A stretch of DNA of 64,000 bases from Vombatus ursinus (GCF_900497805.2 NW_020954588.1:15262787-15326786); one strand, 5' to 3'; shown: positions 51,610 through 62,168, numbered from the stretch's first letter. Notes: generated from the sequence alone by a model not told the origin. A program made the numbers and translations.

Positions 51610-51940
51610 GGAAATAGCCATGGCAACAGTAGTGAGTGGTAGTTGAAATAGAAAGCTCAAAGTCTCCCTTGCTGGGCAAGGGCCAGAGTTGTAGAGTTGT
51701 GGTCACTCTTCTCTGCTCCCCCTCCCCACAGATGGGGAGGGGGAGACAGCGCTGCGCCTGAATCCCAAAAGACTGGTATAGGGTGCTGGGTCTGACTTGG
51801 CTCTGGTTGAGGAGGGGTAAGTCCTACCCAGTTCCACATACCCCCAGGCCAGCAGAGGGAATTATGCCTGGCCTAGGTCTCAGGTCAGCCTAGCCTGATG
51901 GTGCTGCAGCTCAAAGTCCTTAAGATTTAAAAGTCAAATA
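51610..51940. other. Intergenic stretch, nothing recognised
   Basis: About 330 bases, GC-richer than average around 51700-51880. It may still be the 5' end of the L2. I see no gene. Confidence 0.4.
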
Positions 51941-51942
51941 TC

Positions 51943-52145
51943 TGTGAAGCAGCATGTGAAAGTTGAAGGACCTCTGGCTCTGGAGTCCAAGGACCTATGT
52001 TCAAATACTGCCTTTGATGCCCATGACCTGTGTGATTTTGGGCAAGACATGTTAACCACCCTGGGCTTTAGTTTCCTCATTTGTAAAATGAAAAGGACGG
52101 TTTAGATGGTCTGAAGATCTGTTCAACTCTAGATTTTGATCTTTG
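51943..52145 (+). repeat. MIR-body SINE with CR1/L3-like end
   Basis: GCAGCATGTGAAAGTTGAAG, GATTTTGGGCAAGACATGTT, TAGTTTCCTCATTTGTAAAA and GACGGTTTAGATGGTCTGAA. Confidence 0.78.
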
Positions 52146-52212
52146 GGAAGAGATCCTGAATGCACTCACACTAAGGTGATTCACTATCTTTTCCTGAGAG
52201 TAGATTTTGATA

Positions 52213-52365
52213 GGTATGTACAGAAATGAATGAAAAAGCATTATTAAACTCTTACGATCTGCCAAGTTCTGTACTAGCTCTGAGGATAGAAATAGAAAAA
52301 GCAAGACGGTCCCTATTTTCAAGGAGCTCACATTCTACCTGGGAAAGACAACACATAAAATAAAT
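52213..52365 (-). repeat. L2 LINE 3' end
   Basis: GCATTATTAAACTCTTACGA, TCTGCCAAGTTCTGTACTAG and TTCAAGGAGCTCACATTCTA. Confidence 0.82.
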
Positions 52366-52369
52366 TTCA

Positions 52370-52705
52370 GTGTCAAGGAGGAAAGAAAGACTTAAAGTCT
52401 TAAGGGGGTAACTGCCATGAAGATAATAGGGCCCATGGGTCCTCAGGTTACAAGTGATCAGATGGTTTATTGGGGGAGGAAAATTTGGGAGGGTGTAGAG
52501 GCAGGCCAGGAAGACCTTAGGAAACAATGGCAAGGCAGAGGGTAAAGCCTTTTGGTCTTCTATCTCCCTAGAAGGAATAGAGTTAGTGATTCCCATCTCT
52601 TCAAAGTGGTGTGAATGGTCAAGCGGCTCTAAGAGGGGCATATGTAAAGGGAAGGAAAACCAGGAAGGGTTCATCTGATGATGGGTAGAGGGGACCAGGA
52701 AAATG
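52370..52705. other. Intergenic stretch between L2 copies
   Basis: A 153-codon minus-strand frame (52252-52713) crosses it, but overlaps L2 at one end and has no domain. It may be L2-derived. Confidence 0.35.
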
Positions 52706-52709
52706 AAAG

Positions 52710-53080
52710 TCAAGTCAACAAGTATTTATGAAGTGCTTATTTTATGTCAGGCACTGTGCTATGTACTGGTGATACAAATACAAGCAAAAAGATAGTCCCT
52801 GCCCTCAAGGAGCTGACATTCTAAGAGGGGAGGACCCCCACCCAAAAAAAGGGAGCTATAAAAGCAAAGTAGAGGTGGGGAAGGTACCCACACACGGGCG
52901 TGATGGTGAACCATGGTGGGGAAATCCTGAGGATGAAGGGTGATGGGTCTGGGTCCACCCTCAAAATGGAAGTTCCAAGTGAGCCATATAATGCTGAAAT
53001 CCAGAAGACAGCAGATATCTAAAGAGGAGAGAAGAAAGGGCACAGAACAGGAAGGCAGCTCCTTTACAGTTTTGCCTGGC
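52710..53080 (-). repeat. L2 LINE 3' region
   Basis: GTCAACAAGTATTTATGAAG, TTATGTCAGGCACTGTGCTA and CCTGCCCTCAAGGAGCTGAC, then the upstream section with ACGGGCGTGATGGTGAACCA, shared with the copy at 11095-11330. Confidence 0.88.
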
Positions 53081-53084
53081 CCTG

Positions 53085-53890
53085 GCCCTGGGTGGATATC
53101 AGTTATCAGGGTTCAGCATTCAGCCTGAAATCTCCTGTCACCCAGCAGTCTTTTGATCCTATGAGACCCAGGTGCCCTGGGGCTATAGGTGGAAGAAAGC
53201 TGCCTGGTAATTGGGAGTATCAGTTCCACTTGAGAAGAACATTCAGGAGCCAAATTGATTACTGCTTCTGTTCAAACAAGAGTATACATTTATTTAATCT
53301 ACTTAGCCACAACTGTTTCCAGGATACCTTAATCAGGTTTTGTTTTTCTTCAGGGCCCTAGAGAGCTATCTGGTTCCAGAGAAAATGGTGGCATTTGTTA
53401 GAGTTTCTGAATGGACATATTTAGATGGGTTTCTAACAAAATTGGACAGTTGAAAAAGTGAGATACTTTGCCTCAGTGATGGGAAGCAATGTGGTTCATT
53501 ACACCCAGTTTGTAAGTTTCTGGTTGGAAGGTTTACAATTTCCTGGTCGGTTTCAGCAGGGTTTTGTGTACTTGAAGGGTATGCTTTATCCTGGGAGAGG
53601 GTTTTTGAGGGTTTCTTGTTTGTTTTTAATGGAAAAGGGGGTGTGGAACCAGAACTTGTTTTGTGAGTTGGTGCTAAGGAATAGAGGACAAGATAAGAGT
53701 TTAATAATCTGAGGTGTTTAGGGTTTTTTGTTTTATTTTCTTTTTAGTAAACTCTTTGCATCTGGGCCACAGCTTTTGCAGTTTTTGTGTTAACTACACA
53801 CAATGTTAGGACCATTATATTGTTGTCCTGGTTGTAACTTTATACTTGGGGTGAGTCTTTGCTGAAGGATTGTGTTATTAGAGAAATTGA
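53085..53890. other. Intergenic stretch, nothing recognised
   Basis: About 800 bases. 53450-53760 is rich in T and G on the plus strand and open in one frame (53458-53712) without any protein likeness. Confidence 0.4.
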
Positions 53891-53954
53891 GCAATATATT
53901 ACTATATATATATATATATAGCATATACTTTACATATATTACTATATTACTATG

Positions 53955-54125
53955 TATTGAGAGGCAGAAGGGGCCATCTGGTCCCAACTCTCTCATTTTA
54001 CAGATAAGGAAGCTAAGGACCAGAGACATTAATTGACTGGTTCAAAAATCACACAATTGCAATTTAAATCTAGTTCCTCTGACTTTAAATCCAAAGACTT
54101 CCAGCGATTACACACTCTTGGTTGA
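53955..54125 (-). repeat. MIR-body SINE with CR1/L3-like end
   Basis: GGCAGAAGGGGCCATCTGGT, TTTACAGATAAGGAAGCTAA and CTAGTTCCTCTGACTTTAAA. Confidence 0.78.
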
Positions 54126-54274
54126 ATCCCAAGATGAATCGGGGTATATTAAATTTCTCACTATTATGGAATTAAAAGAAAAAAAAACAAGGTCCCTTCC
54201 CATCTTTATTTCTACAATCATGTGATCTATGAAGACAACACTTAAAAAAAAACCAAACCCCAGTCATTCTCTGT

Positions 54275-54520
54275 TCTTGGCTTCAGTTTCTTCATTTGTA
54301 AAGTGGAGGTGCAAATCAGCATTTTAGAAGCTCCTCATTCAGAGAAACAGATTGATGCAGTAAATGAAGGCCTGAATTTAGTCTAATCCTAGGTTTTGGA
54401 ATTTACCACCTCAGTCATTTCAGGAAAGTCTCTTAACTGGGCAAGTTTACTTATCTGTAAGATAAGGGGCGTGTTGTAAACTTTAAAGTCCCTTTCAGTT
54501 ATAAATATAATGATCTTTTT
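54275..54520 (+). repeat. MIR fragments (two)
   Basis: GGCTTCAGTTTCTTCATTTG at 54279 and, separately, CAGTCATTTCAGGAAAGTCT with CCTTTCAGTTATAAATATAA at 54410-54510. Confidence 0.6.
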
Positions 54521-54784
54521 TTTTCTAACACACATATAAATTGTGGCTAAACAAGCTGGATAATGTCTGACCCAAGGAAGAGCAATGAATAAATTCATTC
54601 ATTGGGGCTTTTTAAAGAATTTCATCTCTAAAGTTAATTTACGGTTTGTAAAGTTATATTATAACTTGCATCTTTTATGCTACATCAAATTCCTGATTGG
54701 CCACATTCCCACAGAACTCCCTTGCAACAAAGAGAAGGAAACACAAACAATAGAAACTGACTATATCTAACAGCATATTCTACA

Positions 54785-54825
54785 TTCCATACCTTTAGTC
54801 CCCTACCTACTATAATAATAATAGC

Positions 54826-54856
<31 letters not shown>

Positions 54857-55065
54857 TTGTATAGCTCTTTAAGTTTGCAATATACTTTACAAATATTATC
54901 ACCTTTGATCCTCACAAAGACCTCTGGGAAATAAATGCTATTATTATGCCCATTTTACAGATGAGAAAACTGAGGCAGGCAGAATGCTAATAAATATAGG
55001 AGACTGGATTTGAACTCAGGTCTTTCTGATTCAAGAGCCAGTGCTACCTCACTCTCCCTAAGAGG
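54785..55065 (-). repeat. Long-tailed MIR SINE with TAA-rich end
   Basis: An (ATA)n run (54827-54857) stands at the 3' end, followed in reverse by TTGTATAGCTCTTTAAGTTT, GATCCTCACAAAGACCTCTG, CCCATTTTACAGATGAGAAA and TTTGAACTCAGGTCTTTCTG. The trinucleotide tract grew from the family's TATTATT end. Confidence 0.88.
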
Positions 55066-55069
55066 TAAA

Positions 55070-55750
55070 TGGATTTCATCATTTTCTCTTTCATGAGTTG
55101 TTTTAAGTGAGATATTCTGCCTTCATTAAAGCCATAAGTAGCCATGAGTAAATAAAGAAGTGTTTAAATTGCTTCAAATACTTTTGAATTTCACTCATCT
55201 TACATTCACAATAGGGTCTCATAGTCCCATTGTCACATGCTGACACCAGTAATAACTTAAGGTCTTAATTAAAGTGGCAAATTAGTGTCTTTCACAATAG
55301 AAGTACTAATGTAATCCTGACTCATGAATTTTTTAATTGCCTTTCCCTGCTAAGAACATTAGGAATATCTGGACCTTGTTCCTCCCATACACGTGCAAAG
55401 ATATACATATGTATATATTTATATTCTACCCTAAGAAATTTAAAAATTTGTTGGCATGATTTCCATTTCATTTTCAAACAGAAGGCCTTGGAAAGCAGAC
55501 ATCCCCTCCTCCTGCATCTTGCCTTGGTCTTTAAAAGGCTGGTGATTCTAAATATGTGAGGCTTTCAGATTCTCCCTGGCCAGGCATGCATCAAAGTAAC
55601 TGGGTGCTCTGAAGAAATTGGAGGATTTGGCTTGGACTAATTAGATACACACGTTCAAGGAGCTGGGCCATAGGGTCCTTTGCAGCTCCCTAGGTTTAGG
55701 TGATACTAGGTCTGTGACCCTCATTTTGACCTGGGAATGGAATGGAAATT
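55070..55750. other. Repeat-poor, AT-rich island
   Basis: About 680 bases without recognised transposons. Homeobox-like AT words (CTTAATTAAAG near 55265, TTTAATTGCC near 55333). No coding support. Confidence 0.35.
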
Positions 55751-55754
55751 TCAG

Positions 55755-56108
55755 TTACTGGGACAGCTCCTTCATCAAATGATGCACACAGCTGGTTCCT
55801 ATGAGCATACCTATAAACAGCTGTGCAATAAAGAGGATGTCATAGATACAGGAGACACTCCTCTGTAGTGTCCATTTTCCAGAAGGATGAGATTGGCCAA
55901 CTAGTTCAGCATTAAGGCCCCGAGGAGCACAGACTTGGTACTCTCCTGGTGGTGGTAGCTGAATTGCAAACTCGCACACTGGCCATACCACAGTTACAAG
56001 GAGATTTTGTGTATAGACCGAGTTAACTGGGAGCCCTCTCTCTCCAGGGACCAAAGTGGTACAAGAGAGAGTGTGCCCCTCTACCCCCAGGGGTAAATGT
56101 CTACACAT
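55755..56108 (-). other. Unidentified 117-codon open frame
   Basis: The translation has a mixed, protein-like composition with a hydrophobic stretch near its end (ILFIAQLFIGMLIG) and RGLNAELVGQ before it. It lies outside recognised repeats. I cannot match it to a family. There is no splice-site, poly(A) or promoter context I can defend. It could be a pseudogene piece, part of an unrecognised retroelement, or chance. Confidence 0.2.
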
Positions 56109-56109
56109 C

Positions 56110-56580
56110 TGACCTTACTATATCTTTGATGTAAATGTATCTTTGTAAAAGTTTATCAATGTTAATTGGTTAAATAGAACTGGGGTGTTAATTATTGGTT
56201 GCTGCCAGTTCAGGAGCACCCTGGAAAGGGGCTTGAGCTGATAGTGATGAAAACACGTAGGAATCCCTCTGGGCTACCCCTAGAACCCAGAGGGGGAGAT
56301 GTAACCAGCCTTGCTTTGTGACAGTGAATCCAGAGTCATCACTACATGTGGGATAAAGATCATTGGGAGTCAGTGCCGCTCTTGAGTTGTGAGTAAGTGA
56401 GTGATTATTCCCAAGTCCTGTGTGCCTGTCTTTGTAACTATGTGTGCACCCTCTTGCTTAACTACCAATTTGCATTGGCATTGGGGGTTACTCTGAGTGA
56501 GTTCTGACTCTGTTATACTCTGTCATGTCTAGACAGAAAGCTCATGTGTGATCAGAGAACCATGGTTCGTTCACTTGAAG
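56110..56580. other. Unassigned stretch, weakly LTR-like
   Basis: GGGCTACCCCTAGAACCCAG, then AGGGGGAGATGTAA, near 56269-56303 resembles words in the LTR-like fragment at 37280-37340 (CTAGAATCCCAAGG). No ends were defined. Confidence 0.25.
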
Positions 56581-56815
56581 AGCTTTTTTAAAAAAATTGT
56601 ATTTGTTTTATTCTGAACTTAAGAAATAAGACAAGCATTTCCATAACAGTAGAATAGGAAAAAATGATTGCATGTGAAACTGCAAATCTATTATGTACAA
56701 CTTGTTATTCCTTTTAAATAAATACGTAATAAAGTTATCATGTAACTTTCTTTTACCCCCCCTTTTCTACTTCCCTCCCCACCTTGCCCTAGAGATGGCT
56801 CCCATTAGATACAAA

Positions 56816-56840
56816 TGTGTGTGTGTGTGTGTGTGTGTGT
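56816..56840. repeat. (GT)n microsatellite
   Basis: About 12 GT units directly before the LTR-like element. Confidence 0.93.
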
Positions 56841-56842
56841 AG

Positions 56843-57342
56843 TGATGATTAAAAATGCTCAAGAGATATAGTTTAGGGGTAATTTTATCATTTTATTAAT
56901 AAGGCCAGCATGGTATTAATAAAAGGATAGTTATCTGGCCATTTCTCTTAGAACAAACACATTCATAGTGGCTGGCTCACAGTTTATAAACCCTTCAAAG
57001 AGTTGGTGTTCCTGAGGGGTGGCAACTAACTCTGATTGGATAACCCACTAGGAGTTGACTGAGAGTGACATCATGTCACCCTTGGACAGAGAAACTATCT
57101 GTACACTCAGACCACCCCCAGCTTTGGGCTATCTATTCAAAGAACTGTATACTCCACCCAAGCCTGGACAGATCACCATCACCAAAGCTTCCACTGGGGT
57201 GGGGTCTTGAACAAGAAAGATAGTCCAATCCCATTATCAGCAATGTCCTTCAAGAACATTGAACTTTTAAAATCAAGACTTTAGAAGAATGGAGAACTCT
57301 GGATCTCACCATGATATTGGTGTTTAATAATCACTTCTCTCA
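56843..57342 (-). mobile_element. Solo LTR-like fossil (about 500 bp) inside L1
   Basis: It starts TGATGATTAAAAATGC and ends CACTTCTCTCA, with L1 sequence on both sides. Near its left end it has a reverse poly(A)-like word (TTTTATTAATAAGG), so its own direction is minus. No internal coding region remains. The family looks like a marsupial retroviral LTR, but I cannot name it. Loss of one LTR and the interior by recombination is the usual origin. Confidence 0.55.
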
Positions 57343-57469
57343 ATATGTAAAATTATTCTATACACACTTCTATTTATCAGTTTTTTCTCTCTAGGAGTCT
57401 TGTTTCTCTTGGGTTACATTTTGGCAATAGCTCTCTTTTCTTAGCACATGTTTTCCATAGCTTCCTTTG

Positions 57470-57625
57470 AGGTAAGTAGTAAAAGTATCCCCACTTTATG
57501 GGTGAGGAAACTGAGGCTTGGGGAGATGAAGTTTCTTGCATCTGCTGTCACCTAACTAGTAAGTGATGGAGGCTGGATTTGAACTAGTCTCCTATCTGGA
57601 ATCCAGGACGCCTTTCCAAACTCTC
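57470..57625 (-). repeat. MIR SINE
   Basis: CCCACTTTATGGGTGAGGAA, CTGAGGCTTGGGGAGATGAA and GGATTTGAACTAGTCTCC. Confidence 0.75.
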
Positions 57626-57787
57626 TCTTTTTGTTGTTACCATGGCAACAGATTTTGGTTCTGCTTGAGACTTCTGAGGTTTCTGTGTTTGTTTTGCACT
57701 GGCTGCTTTGATTTCTAGGGTTGAGTGGCTGAGACTTTAGGGTTTTACCTCAAATCTGCATCAGCACTTGTGATATTAGCTTTGTTT

Positions 57788-58042
57788 TTTATTGTTGTTG
57801 TTGTTGTTCAGTCATTTTTCAGTCATGTCTTATTCTTCATGGTCCCACTTGGGGTTTCCTTGGCAAAGATACTGGAGTGGTTTGCCATTTCATTCTCTGG
57901 CTCATTTTACAGATGAGAAAATTGAGACAAGCAGGATTACCTGACACAGCTAAGAAATATCTGAGGCTAGATTTGAACTCAGGGAGATTAGTCTTCCTGA
58001 CTCCAGGCCTGGTACTCTATCTACTGTACCACCTAACTGTCC
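57788..58042 (-). repeat. MAR1-type SINE with target duplications
   Basis: In reverse: TTGTTGTTGTTGTTCAGTCA, CATGGTCCCACTTGGGGTTT, GTGGTTTGCCATTTCATTCT, GATTTGAACTCAGGGAGATT and the head ACCACCTAACTGTCC. Perfect 13-bp duplications ATTAGCTTTGTTT at 57775-57787 and 58043-58055. A middle CORE section is shortened. Confidence 0.94.
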
Positions 58043-58059
58043 ATTAGCTTTGTTTACTC

Positions 58060-58490
58060 TCGGGCAAATCAGCCTGGTAGTTTGTACATCTGAATAGGCA
58101 GAGGGAACACTATGGTCTGGTCTATACTGGCTCTTTTGGTAAGAACTCCTGGAAGCTCTGATAAATTTCAACTTTGAAAATTGGCCTCCCAGAGGATAAG
58201 GTGGGATGAGATGACATGGGATGGGTTGAAAGTATTCAAGAGGTTATACGAAGTAATTTCCACAAAGAACATTGAGGGCAATTCATTAGCTATGGAGTAT
58301 GATAGCAGAGGGTACAATGGAAATATGGCTAGGAAAGAGGGGGCTAGATGGGGTTGACCAAGGTAGGTAGAGACAACATAGTGGTGGCCAGGGAAGAGAG
58401 CTTTCAGCTCAGGAAGCCTATAACCCAATCATTCAGAGTGGAGCTATAGGGCAGGAAATCAGCATACTCTTCACAGAAGCTTCAGTTCTT
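58060..58490. other. Intergenic stretch, nothing recognised
   Basis: About 430 bases. No supportable feature. Confidence 0.45.
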
Positions 58491-58494
58491 GGGT

Positions 58495-58602
58495 AAGTGA
58501 TCAGCCTAAGGTCATACAGCTAACAAGTTGTAGAGTGAACACTTGAATTCTGCTCTTTGTAGCACGATGCTTTTCCCATTGGACCATGTCACACAGCAGT
58601 CC
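58495..58602 (-). repeat. MIR SINE fragment
   Basis: CAGCCTAAGGTCATACAGCT and CACTTGAATTCTGCTCTTTG. Confidence 0.65.
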
Positions 58603-58692
58603 ATTTCTTCACCTGCTAAACCCAAGGAAGAGTCTGGGCTAGCTCAAAGATGGTTTAAGCGTAGCCCTCTGGGATTCAGAAGGAAGGACTAA

Positions 58693-58793
58693 ATATTGTA
58701 GGGTATAGTGGAAAGAAGCTGGACCTGGATTGAGGTGACCTGGACTTAAATGTCACCACAGATGCTCACAGCAATGACCTTGGATAAGTCACT
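58693..58793 (+). repeat. MIR SINE 5' half
   Basis: GGGTATAGTGGAAAGAAGCT and GCAATGACCTTGGATAAGTC. The 3' half is cut. Confidence 0.7.
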
Positions 58794-58799
58794 TGATAA

Positions 58800-59178
58800 A
58801 AACCATTGACATTTATATAGAGATTTAAAGATTACAAAGAACTTTGCAAACATTACATCTTTTGAGTCTTACAACTACCCTGTGAAACAGCTTAGTACAT
58901 GAGAAAAAGCACTGCTTCACTGGCTTTGGAGTAAAGGGACCAGGCTTTAAATCCTGCTCTGCCATTATTAACTGTGTGAATCTGGGTAAGTTATTTAACT
59001 TCTCTGAGGCTCAGTTTCTTCATCTGTAAAATTAGGAGTTTGCAGTAGACAGCACTTTCCAGACCTAAATCTACGAGCCAAGGTACATACTGCAGACATT
59101 ATTATTCCCATTTTACAGATGAAGAAATTGACCATGGTCACCCAGATAGTAAGCATCGTAGAAGGAGTTCTTAAGCTT
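58800..59178 (-). repeat. Long-tailed MIR split by a second MIR
   Basis: 58800-58892 (ACATTTATATAGAGATTTAA, GTCTTACAACTACCCTGTGA) resumes at about 59085 (TATTATTCCCATTTTACAGA, GACCATGGTCACCCAGATAG). Confidence 0.75.
58893..59084 (+). repeat. MIR-body SINE with CR1/L3-like end, nested
   Basis: GTACATGAGAAAAAGCACTG, GAATCTGGGTAAGTTATTTA, GGCTCAGTTTCTTCATCTGT and CACTTTCCAGACCTAAATCT. Opposite strand to its host SINE. Confidence 0.78.
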
Positions 59179-59399
59179 CTGTCATGGATTCTTGGGGCAG
59201 TCTGGTAAAACTGTGAACCTCCTTCCCAGAATAAGGTTTTCAAATGCATAAATAAAACACATAGGATTACAAAGAAAAAAAAAGTTATAAAAATATGTTT
59301 TTTTTAAAAAAACCGGGTTCCTGAAATCCTTGTCTCTCAGATTTGAACCTGTTCTTCCTGGCTCCAAGTCCAGAATTTTCTCCATTAAATCTTTACCTC

Positions 59400-60370
59400 C
59401 TAAAGCCTCAGTTTCCTCATCATAGGGATCATAATAGCAGGAGTCCTCACTTCAGTTGAACCCAGAAAGTCTGAATTCTCTATTGAAAGAATGTATCACT
59501 CCCAACACAATTAATGTGACTAACACGATGTTATGTGTCCTTATGTCTTTATCAGTTAAGAAGATCTCTCTGGGTTATGGAATCAATTAAAGAGGTAAGA
59601 TAGGTGTGAACAAAATAGGTACAGGCTTTTCTATTGAATCAATTCATCAAAAGCATAAACAAAGTGAGAGAAAAATCCTTAATTAGCTCAGAAGGAATGA
59701 AATTCTTGAAGTCATTGAATGAAATGAGATGGCATGTAAGAAGCGTTTTGGGAGTAGGTGAAGAGAATCAGTTTTACACTTCAGGGCTTGGCTAGAAATG
59801 GCAAGTTCATCTGAATCCATTATCCCAATAATAGTCTAGTGGTAGTACAGCTAAGCCCTTGAGAGGGAATTGCTGGGTGGGAGGGGAAAGAGAGAATCTC
59901 TGTCTCCTTATTATTATTCCTGACCCATTGGACAGAGGAAAATCTTGTCACCTTCAAAGGGTTGGAATATTTGAATTTTCCATCAGTTGAAATAGCAATT
60001 TCCCAGAAACAGAATTGGCTCAAGAATAAATAAGGAAAAGCAGCTTCAAGGTTCAATGAACATTCTGATGTTCAGAGCCTAAGAAAGAGTTTTTAGACCT
60101 TCAAGAGGACTCCATTAAGTGAGAGAAGAGCTTCCAAGAGCTGTCTAAGCTTGATCTCACTTTCCCCTGTACTCTTCATGTATTTGGGGAAGACTTTCGG
60201 AGACATTTTTGTGCTTTGATCTTTGCTACATTTTGTTCAACCTGAGATATCCCTGGGTTGACAAGAGTACTCTTTGCCCCTTTTAGAATGTCCCTTCTAT
60301 TTCTATCTCTGGGTGCAGGAAAGCATTTCCTTAAGTAAGAACTGATACACTTGACTCCCAGATATGACTC
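59400..60370. other. Repeat-poor stretch
   Basis: About 970 bases; a weak MIR remnant lies just before it (59335-59450). Otherwise no transposon or coding pattern is recognised. Confidence 0.4.
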
Positions 60371-60385
60371 CCAAAGCATTTAGAT

Positions 60386-60600
60386 CAGTGGTATCAAACT
60401 CAAATAGAAATGGGGACCACTAAACCATGTATGAAGATCCCTGTAGACTATATATTGTCTTAGAAAACCATACATGTTTATGTAATTCTTTTTTTAAAAA
60501 AAATTAATACACCAGCACATTATAATAAAATAGGAACCTCATTTGAATCTGATTTGACCACACTTGTGACTGTTGTCAGGCCATGTTTTTGATGTCTCTG
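60386..60600. mobile_element. Complete hAT-type MITE, 215 bp
   Basis: Left end CAGTGGTATCAAACTCAAAT and right end TTTTTGATGTCTCTG form imperfect terminal inverted repeats (CAG..RTATCAAA type). Perfect 8-bp duplications ATTTAGAT flank it (60378-60385, 60601-60608), the length typical of hAT insertions. It is too short to encode a transposase, so it would have moved with a partner's enzyme. Confidence 0.93.
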
Positions 60601-60691
60601 ATTTAGATGACCATAGTTTCTAAACTTGATTTATGTTCCAGTCTTTCCTGGTTCAGGTTGCCAGTTCTGTCTGCTTTTCCATCTTACTTTT

Positions 60692-61115
60692 GATGTTGTT
60701 GTTATGCAGTCATTGTTCTACTCTTTGTGACCTCAAGGATCATAGTACACCAGGTCCTTCCAGTCTCCACTATTTCTCGTAGTCTGTCCAAGTTCATGTT
60801 CATTGTTTCCATGATACTGTCTATCCACCTCATCCTCTGCCATCCCTTTTTCCTTTTGCCTTCAATCTTTCTAAACATCAGGGTCTTCTCCAATTAATCC
60901 CATCTTCTCATTATGTGGTCAAAGTATTTCAGCTTTAACTTCAGTATTTGACCTTCTAGTGAATAGCCTGAATTAATTTCTTTAAGTATTGACTGACTTG
61001 ACCTCCTTGCTATCCAAATGACTCTCAAAAAGCTTCTCCAGCATCACAATTCTAAAGTGTTGATTCTGCAGCACTCAGCTTTCCTTATAGTTCAACTCTC
61101 ACAGCCATTCATTGC
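60692..61115 (-). mobile_element. RTE (BovB-like) LINE 3' end
   Basis: The minus-strand frame 60702-60893 encodes the last part of the RTE ORF2: EKTLMFRKIEGKRKKGWQRM, RWIDSIMETMNMNLDRLREI, ending EVTKSRTMTA. This lines up with the BovB end 'GRRRRGRQRMRWLDGI...VAKSRT'. Further sequence to about 61115 continues the pattern in broken frames. The 3' end (GTTGTTGTTATGCAGTCATT in reverse) matches the MAR1 tail, so this family is the likely enzyme source for MAR1. Confidence 0.92.
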
Positions 61116-61199
61116 CATGTCCCTAGATACCCTCCTCTTCCACCAACCCCAATTAAATAATCCAAAATCCTAAAATTTCATATTGTTATAAAAAAGTGC

Positions 61200-61562
61200 T
61201 CCACTTCACTCACAACTCCACTTTCTGGACTTCTCCTTTTTACCATCTTCCTACCTTTGAGAAACCTTCACTCTGTAGTCTTGATCTCCTGATTGGTTAC
61301 TCTCTTACCCATACCATTACTTCAGGAAGGACCCTAGCTATACTTTATCTAACTTATGCCTTGACTTTAAAATGGTCTCCTCCTCTTCACCAGCTGCTTT
61401 ACAACCAGATAGCAGTCTTCCTTTCTCCCTTCTTTCCAGCTCCCACTTATGTATTGTTTTTCCCCATTAGAATGTAAGCTCCTTGAAGGCAGGGACTGTC
61501 TTACATGCTTGTATGTATCCCTAGCACTTAGCACAATATCAGACACATAAGAAGTTCTTAAT
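61200..61562 (+). repeat. L2 LINE 3' end with diverged upstream part
   Basis: The end is clear: CCCCATTAGAATGTAAGCTC, CTTGAAGGCAGGGACTGTCT, CCCTAGCACTTAGCACAATA, CACATAAGAAGTTCTTAATC. 61200-61440 fits the last L2 coding part less well. Confidence 0.85.
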
Positions 61563-61578
61563 CAGTGTCCTCCCTCCC

Positions 61579-61630
61579 TCCTTCCTTCCTTCCTTCCTTC
61601 CTTCCTTCCTTCCTTTCTTCCTTCCTTCTT
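61579..61630. repeat. (CCTT)n microsatellite
   Basis: About 12 CCTT units directly after the L2 end. Confidence 0.95.
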
Positions 61631-61639
61631 ATCTGTCTA

Positions 61640-62025
61640 TCATATCTTTATACTTTTTTTTGTATAAACCTGGGATTTCATCCCGGTGGAGAACTCTGTC
61701 CTCTGCTACATACCAGCAACTTGTCATTGTCTTCTATTCCTTGAGGGCTGCATGGAGCATGAGAGGGTAAGTGGCTGCCCTTGGCCATGGTGCCAGGATT
61801 CATCAGAGATAGGACAGGGTCCTGACTCAGGGTCTTTTTGACTTCTAAGTTGGCCCTCTCTCCACAGCTCCTCCTCCTGCTTCTTTTTCCAACTCTAATG
61901 CAGCAATACTTTATAGCCTCAAGGATAAATATATTAGTAGAAGGCATTCAATAAACATTCATTGTTGTTGAATAGATAATGGCTTCTATCGGGCTAGGAC
62001 TTCCAGCACAGAAGCAGCATGGAGT
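61640..62025. other. Intergenic stretch with L2 tip
   Basis: CATTCAATAAACATTCATTG near 61946 is an L2-like tip. The rest is unassigned. Confidence 0.45.
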
Positions 62026-62026
62026 T

Positions 62027-62168
62027 TAATAATAATCATAGCTAACAATGATAGAGTGCTTTAAAGTTTGCAAAGCACTTGAATGTATTGCATTATTTGA
62101 TTTTCATAACAACTCTGTGCTATTATTATTCCCATGTTATAGATGAAGAAAGTGAGACTGAGAGGGGT
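62027..62168 (-). repeat. Long-tailed MIR SINE
   Basis: TAATAATCATAGCTAACAAT, AGTTTGCAAAGCACTTGAAT and CCCATGTTATAGATGAAGAA. Confidence 0.82.

Larger units (their letters stand above)
56585..57395 (-). repeat. Old L1 3' UTR, split by an LTR
   Basis: 56585-56815 (TTGTTTTATTCTGAACTTAA, GACAAGCATTTCCATAACAG, ATCTATTATGTACAACTTGT, GAGATGGCTCCCATTAGATA) continues after the insertion with ATGTAAAATTATTCTATACA and CTTCTATTTATCAGTTTTTT (57344-57395). This order belongs to an older marsupial L1 3' end in reverse. Confidence 0.75.

Noticed and set aside
52252-52713. A 153-codon minus-strand open frame
   Set aside because: It overlaps an L2 3' end and has no domain. At most an L2 remnant.
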